Shown here piece by piece: positions 56,111 through 64,000 of a stretch of DNA of 64,000 nucleotides; position 1 is the first letter of the stretch, and every line of letters begins with the position of its first letter. The stretch covers positions 1 to 64,000 of the forward strand of contig JAQFVV010007212.1 of assembly GCA_028023455.1 (NCBI GenBank), given 5' to 3'. Source of the stretch: Epiperipatus broadwayi (Eukaryota; Onychophora; Udeonychophora; Euonychophora; Peripatidae). A program made the translations under genes and the position numbers. Below the pieces are notes generated by a model. The model was not told the DNA's origin, searched no databases, and worked only from the letters and a program-made list of their open reading frames with translations.

Positions 56111-56591
56111 GAAGATCAGTTGATATTTTATCCCATCTGTGTCAGTCAGATTATCTAAAGCAATAATAAAATCAAATTAAGTAGATTGCATTTAAATAGA
56201 AGCAGATATCTACAAGAAAAACAGACTTACAAGCAAAATTAGAAAATAATCAAAATATAATGAATAAAGAAGAAAAAAGGACTCTGTAATAAATAAAAGT
56301 GAATTAGAAAAATGAATCATAAAAAATTAAAAGTCTGTAACATTTAAATAATATACTGCTAACCATATCAGATGTGGATTAAGTTATGTGATAAAAGTGA
56401 AAAACAAATTACAATCAAAATTATTAAAAAAAGATTCAAAGTTCCTGTATATTATTAAAGTTTAAATATCATTAAAATTGAAAATTATAAAAATAATTAC
56501 ACGCATTGTCACTACTTGGTGCCACATGTATAAATATGAAAAAAAGAGATTTCTCCCAATTCCCACCTTTCAGTAATTGTTTTGAGATATA

Positions 56592-57485
56592 TGAGGGGGA
56601 TCCAAAAATAACCAAAATTATTCTCTGGTTTGCACACTTGTAGTAGTATATACTTCTACTGTTTTTTTTTTCAGGAGTCCTTCTGCATCAATCTGCCAAA
56701 TAACATTACTGTGTAAAATGAGGGTGGGGGGAGCATAGCATGTTTTTTGTAAAGAGTGTTTTGCGTATTTATCAATTATTATAATGGTTGAAATATTCAA
56801 ACAATGTGAAATTCTATTACCATTTACAGAAAACAGCAAGGAAAAAAGTTATAATGCTTGAAACAGATTGTAAGTAAGCTGATCTCATAACAATACAAGT
56901 TTGTGAGTGGTTTAATTGAAATGCTAAATTTACCACATGCCTAAAAACGTCACATGTTCAAAGTCAAAACAACATTGATTTTTTTTTATGCAAACATTTT
57001 TTTCTCAAATTTAGTTTATAACAATCAGGCATTTTATCTGCAAGTTCTGTAACATTTGTGTGATGTGGTAAAACATAAATATCCTGTTTTGTGGCAAAGA
57101 AAAGAGGGCAAGTTACATCCCAACAAAATGTCATCACTCAAAATCTTGAATGCAAAACATTTTAATTAAAATCTGCATAACCCAGCTTATCCATCAGCCA
57201 TATTCACTAGATTTTGCTTCATGCAAATTTTCTTTAAATCTTTCAAATGAAAAAAAATGTATCAATTTTTTTTTGTGTGGACTTAGAACTAGGGTGGTGG
57301 GGGGTGGTGGAGGCATTAAATTGCATCATTTTGCAAGTATTTCTGGACTACTTTAAAAGTGACAAACAGACTTAGACTAGTGCATTGCATTAAGCAAACT
57401 ACACCTTTTAAAGCAATTCAATTTACCTAAAAATAAATATACATTTTTCTCTTACAAAATTCCAGTTATTTTTGGATCCTCTTTG
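56592..57485 (+). mobile_element. mariner-type DNA transposon, decayed (copy 2)
   Basis: Flanked by TA (56590-56591 and 57486-57487). TIRs are GAGGGGGATCCAAAAATAAC on the left, and AAAGAGGATCCAAAAATAAC as the complement of the right. Length 894 bp. Transposase traces: VMLETDCK..QVCEWFN (about 56850-56920) and HQPYSLDFASCKFSL (about 57190-57235), a worn form of the PYSPDLAPxDFxLF catalytic box in which the second Asp is lost. Same family as the 28.1-kb copy. Confidence 0.78.
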
Positions 57486-57499
57486 TATGTACTATAATC

Positions 57500-57885
57500 A
57501 TGCAAAAACAAAATAATTAAATAATATTTATTCTATGATCTAGAAATAATTCCTATAGAAAAGCCTACATCTAAAGCAATACAATAGAGAAGTTATCAAG
57601 TTATTCACTGTAAAAAAAAGCTTCTAGAATGATTTAACATATATTGATTTTGTCATCATCATCATCATTTTTATTATTATTAGTTTTCAAAGGAATATCA
57701 TTGAAAAAACATAATAGGTTAACAAGTAAAAATGTTTACATATATACTATGACAAATACTGAGTATTACAATAATAAATAAAAAAAAATACAAGAAGAAA
57801 TTCAATGATAAATGAGAAAAAAATTTAGTAATTACAATATGAATATATGATATTTTAAATACAAGCATATATGGAGTTTAGATAT
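57500..57885. other. AT-rich sequence with short (ATC)/(TTA) tract
   Basis: CATCATCATCATC near 57655 and a TTATTATTATTAG stretch after it. Nothing else seen. Confidence 0.45.
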
Positions 57886-57887
57886 AA

Positions 57888-58345
57888 TTATAAGGGATTT
57901 GAACACAGACTTTCAAGTTTCTTTCAACTATCCACTCTATCTCATATAATCAATACACATGACCACACACATGTGAAAAAGATAAATGATCTCCAATATA
58001 TATATTTCATGCTGAATCAACACTCAGCAATTGGTCCAGATCATCACCTTCCACATACATATATGACCAGTGCTCAGTTTATATTAAGATAGCAAATTTT
58101 CAAACTTTTAAAGGATAAGGTTCAATCTATTCCACCCTCAACTCTTCAACTACGTATACCATTGAAAATCTGATGATAGAATGCCTAAATTCCTTGTTGA
58201 TGCAAATATTATTGTCATTTCCATGTTGACTTTAAATCATTCTGACACCTCATGTATAGGATTTGTCGATTTAAATACACAAAAAATAGATGGGCGGGAT
58301 AGAGGCTGAATCTGCAACATTTTAAATACAAGCATTTATTATATA
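57888..58345 (-). repeat. Family A full monomer, minus strand, decayed hammerhead
   Basis: tRNA-like part with GGGATTTGAACAC, hammerhead (57987-58047), linker and tail all recognisable. The first core box reads TTGCTGA, so it is inactive; GAAA, stem II (GTGTT..AGCAT region) and the ATGATCT/AGATCAT distal stem I are kept. Confidence 0.78.
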
Positions 58346-58500
58346 TTTGGAGTGTTAGTTCAGCACGAAATATACATATTAGAGATCATTTATCTTTTCA
58401 TATGTGTGTGGTCATGTGTATCAGTTGTATGAGAAAGAGTTGAAAGAAGCTTGAAAGTCTGGGTTCAAATCTCTTATAATTATATCTATAACTCCAATTA
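58346..58500 (+). repeat. Family A fragment, plus strand, hammerhead 5' half deleted
   Basis: Starts inside stem II (GAGTGTTAGTTCAGCACGAA), so CTGATGA and the stem I 5' strand are missing. The tRNA-like end is complete, with GGGTTCAAATCTC at about 58460. Confidence 0.72.
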
Positions 58501-58519
58501 TATATATATAATAAATATA

Positions 58520-58798
58520 TACTTGTGTTTAAAATATTACAGATTCAGCCTGTATTCTTCTACCCCTCTTCTTTGTATTTAAATGGACAAGATTCTATAC
58601 ATGAGAAATCAGAGTGACTTAATATTGGCATCATCAAAGGATTCGGGCATTCCATCATCAGATTTTCAAGGATATGGACGGCTGAAGAGTTGGAAGGTGG
58701 AGTAGATTGAAACCTATCCATTAAAATTTGAAGATTTGCTATCTTAATATTCGAGCACTGATTATATATATATATATATATATATAATCAGTGCTCGA

Positions 58799-58834
<36 letters not shown>

Positions 58835-58965
58835 GAGATGACGATCTGCAGATCATTTATCTTTTTCACACATGTGTGATCATGTGTATCGGTTGTATGA
58901 GATAGAGTGGATAGTTGAAGAAAGCTTGAAAGTCTGTGTTCAAATCCCTTACAATATGAATATAT
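58520..58965 (+). repeat. Family A monomer, plus strand, hammerhead core deleted
   Basis: Tail, linker and AT stretch, then a hairpin-forming inversion (58749-58800, ATTCGAGCACTGATTATA and its complement). GGGAGATGACGATCTG is then joined directly to CAGATCATTT: the whole hammerhead core from CCAA to TTGG is deleted, leaving only the distal stem I strands. The tRNA-like end follows, with GTGTTCAAATCCC at about 58938. Confidence 0.75.
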
Positions 58966-58999
58966 ATATATAAATTGGACCAAAAAAAATTGAATATTA

Positions 59000-59985
59000 T
59001 TAAGAAAAAATATATATATACAATGAGTCATTATAAATAATATATCAATTTTAAATAAATTATAGGAGTCTATTATTCTTTGTATTGTTATTTTTAATTT
59101 TCTATAAGGGTTAGAGACTTGAACGCTATTTTATTAAGGACCATATGGTTGTATGTCACAAGCTGTGTTGCATGCTTTAGTTAAATGTTTAATATGTAGC
59201 TTTATACTGGGAATTGTTTTTGTGTATTTTATCTGCAAATGATAGTAAACTAGGTAGTGGAAAATTGATCTAGTTATATGGTCTATTGTATGTAATGGTA
59301 TATTTATAAAACCTATTTATTGTTGCATAGTGTCTAAATTTATATTTTTAATTTAAAATAATAAAATGTATATTTGAGAAGAAAAAGTCTACAAGTGAAG
59401 AATGTTTACCATTGTGAAAGGAGATGACATGTGAAGAAAGAAAACCGCCACTAACAAGAATAAAATTAAGAAGACGTAATCATTTAGTTATAAATATTTG
59501 ATAATTGATATTAAAGTCTCAAAAGAGAATGGTAGGGTACAGCTGGAATTCAGTAAAGAATTTAACACAAGGATTAGTCTATTAATAACTGCAGGGCTAT
59601 GAGGTATATAGGTAAATACTATATTAAGAGTAATTGCAAAATGATAAAAAGTAATAATAAATTATTGTTCATATATATATAATTTTAAAAGAGAGAAAGC
59701 AACATTCTTTAATAATAATAATTCCTGATCCATCTAATAGTAAAGAGGAATCTTGTGAGAAAGCAGAAAAACCATATATATTTAAGTACATGGATAGATC
59801 TATTTGTGGGTTTCTATAAAGTTTAATTTCTAATAGGCCTTATGTGTGTGACTTTGTTATTTTCATCCATTTTATTAGATGATTAATTTTTGAAATGGAA
59901 TTTAAACCCCTTATATTAAAAAAATCTTATTTTGAATTTCATAATAAAAAAATATTCAAATAAAAATATTTGATAATTGTATTAC
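59000..59985. other. AT-rich sequence, nothing recognised
   Basis: No coding or repeat match seen. Confidence 0.45.
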
Positions 59986-59988
59986 ATT

Positions 59989-60010
59989 TTGTTGTTGTTG
60001 CTGCTGCTGC

Positions 60011-60097
<87 letters not shown>

Positions 60098-60117
60098 TAT
60101 CATTAGTATTATTATTT
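59989..60117 (+). repeat. Compound trinucleotide microsatellite (TTG)(CTG)(TTA)(TCA)
   Basis: Four neighbouring triplet runs in register: GTT, GCT, TTA (about 55 bp), then TCA (about 33 bp), with a short TTA-like tail. A leucine- and serine-run frame across it is an artefact of the repeat. Confidence 0.95.
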
Positions 60118-60119
60118 TG

Positions 60120-61230
60120 TTCCATGGTTCTCATTTTGTATTTTTTTAAATTTATATGTAATAATTTTATCTTCTTGCACTATGGCTTTGTCCAATAGAC
60201 CGTTTCAAATAAGTAAATAAACCAGTCTTTTAAAACAAGTAGTCCATAAAAATGCATTCTTTCTAGAAGCTCCTCATACAGAAAAAGAAAAGAAGAAGGC
60301 AGCATTCACCAGGCTTCGTTATGGATGAGGGTAGATGAGCAATTTCCCATTTTTATTTCATCTATAATTATGCTTTGCTAATAACAATTTAACAACTTTA
60401 GTTAGATGAGCTATAAGCCAGCTTTCCGAGAGTAAATGTTTTAGCTCTTCAGCTGCCTGACTCATAAAAAAATGAGAAGATTTGACATCACTCTAAATTG
60501 GCTACTTTTTATCCTATGTATACATATTATATGTCATTGAAAAGAAAATCAAAAGTTCTGTAAGATGGTGCCCTCTTCAGAATTATTTTACAAGTAAAAA
60601 ATCAATAAAAATGACCATATATGTCAAACAAAACCAAAGCACCGCCTTCTCACCACCTTTTCTTGAATCTTATTGGCTGTCAAAATTCTGTCAAGAAGGA
60701 ATATGGCTGCCAAAAAGTAAAAAGTTACGTTCGTTTTGTGTTTTATTTCGAAAATGATAAACGAATGTTTACAACATTTTAAACAATATTTGAATTGAAT
60801 TACAAATTATTATTGATAAAATAATACTAAAAATCAAATTATTTTAGAAAAATAGTTAAGATGTTTCCAAGAATTATTTATTTATTGCTACATATTTATC
60901 GTAACGTAAAAGTGAAAAAAAAATGATTACGTCAGAAATCTTTTTGGTTGGTCAAAATAGCGTTACTTTAATTTCACCGCAATTGAATATTTTTTAAATT
61001 ATAAATCAAATTTTATTTTTGAAAAGACTTTCTTTTACTTTTATAATCTGACAAATTATTAATATACTTTTTACAAACGAAACTAACGTATTTATATTAT
61101 TAAAAGATGAATCTATTTTAACAATTGATTTTGTTAAAGTTGTGAGTTGTCCAATTAAAAGTTTTGATTTTTAACTCATTTGGCCAATTATATAATCAGT
61201 GCTCAAAAGGTTAAATCTATTGAAATAAAT
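60120..61230. other. Non-coding, with a CpG/CCAAT patch
   Basis: A less AT-rich patch at about 60630-60770 contains an inverted CCAAT box (TTATTGGCTG at 60669), GGAATATGGCTGCC (a YY1-like site) and several CpGs (TTACGTTCG, TTTCG). More CpGs follow near 60930-60980. It could be a promoter, possibly that of the minus-strand SERINC gene, but no first exon was found. Confidence 0.3.
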
Positions 61231-61244
61231 TTCATTTGGTTTAG

Positions 61245-61312
61245 ATTTGAACCCCAGGTCATAGCATGACAGATGTATGCATCATCTCTGCACCACAAGG
61301 TCCTTTCCAATA
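61245..61312 (-). other. tRNA-like remnant, minus strand
   Basis: On the minus strand GGACCTTGTGGTGCAGAGAT (A-box-like) is followed about 40 nt later by GGGGTTCAAATCT (B-box-like). No poly-A tail or target duplication is visible. An old SINE head. Confidence 0.4.
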
Positions 61313-61314
61313 AT

Positions 61315-64000
61315 TTTAAAAGGCATGGCCTTTAGTAATAAAATTGATGGGACTAGCAAGTGAAATACTGTGATATGGCGGGGAGTAATATTCCTGGTCA
61401 TTTATAAATAACACTATAAATAAATATAAAGATATTTATTAACAGTATTTACAATATATACAAACGTTTAGATACAATGGTTTGCCTGCTTTATAGTTGG
61501 TGGGCCATGCAAGTCATACTTGTTAATGGTAGAACTAATGTAAGAAATGCTGTAATTTATCTTTAGGATTCTGGCATAACCAGCTTGCTTTATGTGCAGG
61601 TATGATGATGATTGTAAGTAGCAGCTTCCTGCTTCAGACTTGAGTATCCCTCGCTGTATATTACAATATTTTGGACAATACATTTTATAACAGTCGGGGT
61701 GAACCGTGTCTTGCCATATCTTCCATACAGGGCACCACTAGGCCATTTGAACCTAGAAAATTTATATAGTAGGCAGATACATAAGTTTTAAAAAAATTTT
61801 TTAATATATATTTTATTGCGACCATCAGCCCAAGTCACTAGCTCATGAAGTAGCAGAAACTTAATATAACTTCTTAAAATATATTTCAAGAAAAAAAAAA
61901 TTTCAATAAAATAAATAAATAAGCTACTGCCAGAATTAACACACACAAAAAGATTTATTGACACATATATGAATATTTAACAACTGAGGAATAAAGATGA
62001 TTTTAAATTTATTATTTTATCTTTATAATTTAAATTTTATAAATTTGCACAGATGGATTTTAATAAGTTTGTTTTATAATGTTGAGTATAGATAAGCTAC
62101 ATAGATTCCATAGTTAATAACTTTTCAAAACAAATCAATCCATCCCAAACTAAAAGTTTGTAGCCAAACCAACGCCTGCTTTCAGATATATAGTCGCAAC
62201 CAATGCAATATGAAGATGCTAGCATAAAACCACGCTGACAGGAATGTGCATCTGACAGTATGATATTATTTGAAGGACATGATCCTCGTCCAGAACAGGA
62301 ATGGGCATCTGTCCGGTGAAGGAATCATGTATATAAAATAAAGAGTGCTACGTATGGGGGAGAGCGGTCTTTCTGCCGACTTATAATCCCTCCACAGAGC
62401 TAGAAGGGGTCAATGGCACAGGAAATACATTTGCAATCATTGCAACGATATGACTGCCTCTTTGGGGTCATGCATTCAGGTGGGCATGTTGCCCTGTATG
62501 CTAAACATGCTTCACATTACATTGATATAAACACTCATATATCCCTCCACAAGCATCGACCTAACCATGAAACAAATAGCCTGAAATTAAAATCCCTTAA
62601 ACTAACATAAACCTAACGAATCTATATAGCTATCCACACCCAACTTAAATTAAAATACACTTTAATCAACACATAACACAAACACACACACAGACACATA
62701 CAAAAAGAAATGGAAATGATTGCTTAAACATCTGCATAAAAAATATTAATAATTGATTTTGCATTCTTTGAGTCAGATAAGAGTTTTTATTTTTAGCTAT
62801 TAATTGCAAATTTAGAAAAGTTTCTATTTGATAAACACAAGAGTTCATACTTTATGGTTTGAGCAGATTTAGAGGTCCATCTTCGTGATCACTTTTGTAG
62901 ATTGTTTGTCCGTCTTTGAAATGAAACCGCTACTTGCCATGCATTTGGTCAGGAACTGTCATCCAGAGGCCTCAGCTGGTTATCCAGAAAATTAAATTTA
63001 TTGCAGACTTCTACATCATGAAATCTGCAATACAGCTAGTTATAACGGTATATTAATAGTCAGCTCTATCTAAAATAAGAATTATAATCCTTCAGCTTTT
63101 ATATTTTTATTAGCCTCTTATCAGCAAATCTTCGGATTCAACGAGCAAGATGTCACTAATCCTCGTGTAACGGCATATTATATTCCGTTACAATATGTAC
63201 TGCCATTCAACGTCTGATAGTTAACTGAACATCCTAAAGTTGTTGCTGTTTTCCCTCTCAAATGGACTTTAGTATATATCCCCCCCCCCGTTCCTTACAG
63301 GTAACAATCGGATTCACCGACCTAGCTTTTCAATTGCCCGTTTATGCAACTGGCCAATTATTTCCTTTTATTGCAATTTCATTAGCTAGTCTTATAGTAA
63401 GTTGAATCCATTCATCATCATAGTAAGGACAAACCTATTATTTGAGGGTAAGCTTCTACTCATACTAGTAAGCTCAAAACCATTTTATTTCACTTTTATT
63501 TGGCAAAAACACAGAGATTAAGTGCTAGTCAGTATAATTAAAAAAATAATCTAATGGCTTCGTTTCTCAAGAGCTCATAAGGAGTGCGATCAAGCAAGTG
63601 CCAAAGTCGGTAACGATCCGTGCATCTAAACCAACAGTCTATCGCGCTATCGTGTTCCAAATTCTGTAGTCAATGCCATTCCGTAACCTTGATCTCGTAA
63701 ATAGTATTTTTTTTTTTAAAAAAAGATTATTTACTCTCTTTTAGTGACTATTCAAGCTAATATGTGGATTACTTTTCGCAACAAACCCCAAGTTCAGGGA
63801 TAACATATTTCGATTTTATATTAAGAAAATAACTTAAAACATTAAAAAAAAAAAATAGCAACGATAGAAATTTATCTTTATAATCTTCGTTTCCTTTTAT
63901 ATTAAAGAGAATAAGTTTTGCGGAGACTTACAAAATAAATATAATAAAGAATTTTTCTTTGAACAATTATTTGAAGAAAATTTTAATTACAGCAATAATT
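61315..64000. other. Unclassified, less AT-rich end region
   Basis: Contains a TATA-like ATGTATATAAAATAAAG (about 62329) before a GC-richer stretch (62350-62560), a GTAACGG...CCGTTAC inverted pair (about 63168-63191), a C(10) run (63280-63289) and a CpG-bearing stretch (63560-63690). Parts look like retrotransposon LTR or leader sequence but no domain or terminal repeat was confirmed. Short frames at 61468-61683, 62413-62610 and 62666-62848 have no recognisable features. Confidence 0.35.

Noticed and set aside
59977-60198. An open frame with long leucine and serine runs
   Set aside because: It is a translation of the compound triplet microsatellite; no flanking protein-like sequence or splice sites.
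62320-63300. A complete LTR retrotransposon at the right end
   Set aside because: TATA-like and inverted GTAACGG signals exist, but no paired terminal repeats or protein domains were found.

Overview
The window is AT-rich metazoan DNA and looks like the inside of an intron-rich gene packed with transposable elements. The mix of elements (Penelope-like, RTE-type and other LINEs, Ty3/gypsy, mariner, tRNA-derived SINE, long inverted repeats, many AT/AAT/ATC microsatellites) and the divergent but clear SERINC exons suggest an invertebrate, most likely a lophotrochozoan such as a mollusc. The species cannot be named from the sequence alone.

Host gene. Four exons of a serine incorporator (SERINC) family gene lie on the minus strand at 37859-38019, 31458-31540, 12722-12859 and 12574-12650. 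All four have consensus splice sites and compatible phases, and together encode about 153 residues of a multi-pass membrane protein. The introns are about 6.3 kb, 18.6 kb and 71 bp. The N-terminal and C-terminal exons were not found. No other host gene could be supported.

Mobile elements, left to right: a decayed Penelope-like element (PLE) between direct terminal repeats (119-2746); a GIY-YIG fragment (8.8-9.3 kb); a decayed Ty3/gypsy copy (gag at 11.4-11.7 kb, a possible pol end at 9.6 kb); an RTE-type LINE (20.3-23.4 kb); mariner 1 (28.1-29.0 kb); a fresh tRNA-derived SINE with a 16-bp target duplication (31.2 kb); a second PLE with a 382-codon open frame (34.3-35.6 kb); a Ty3/gypsy integrase fragment (43.6-44.1 kb); a minus-strand LINE (45.2-48.3 kb) interrupted by a long-TIR element; a 0.96-kb TIR element (50.3-51.3 kb); and mariner 2 (56.6-57.5 kb).

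The most striking signal is a repeat family with a monomer of about 475 bp, called family A here. It occurs in blocks at 2.8-3.7, 9.9-10.95, 14.3-15.1, 25.95-27.2, 52.2, 55.5 and 57.9-59.0 kb. Each complete monomer carries a sequence that folds as a type I hammerhead self-cleaving ribozyme (CTGATGA, stem II, GAAA, short stem III, long bulged stem I). About 80-100 nt downstream lies a tRNA-like segment with a pol III B-box. Seven copies keep both core boxes and stem I, stem I shows a compensatory change, and monomers occur both in tandem and as inverted pairs. The layout recalls retrozymes and the Schistosoma Sm-alpha elements. Weaker hammerhead-like cores occur in three other contexts: family C (47.7, 48.3, 55.9 kb), family D (51.3 kb) and the terminal or tail regions of both PLEs. 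The window is therefore unusually rich in candidate ribozyme-bearing retroelements.
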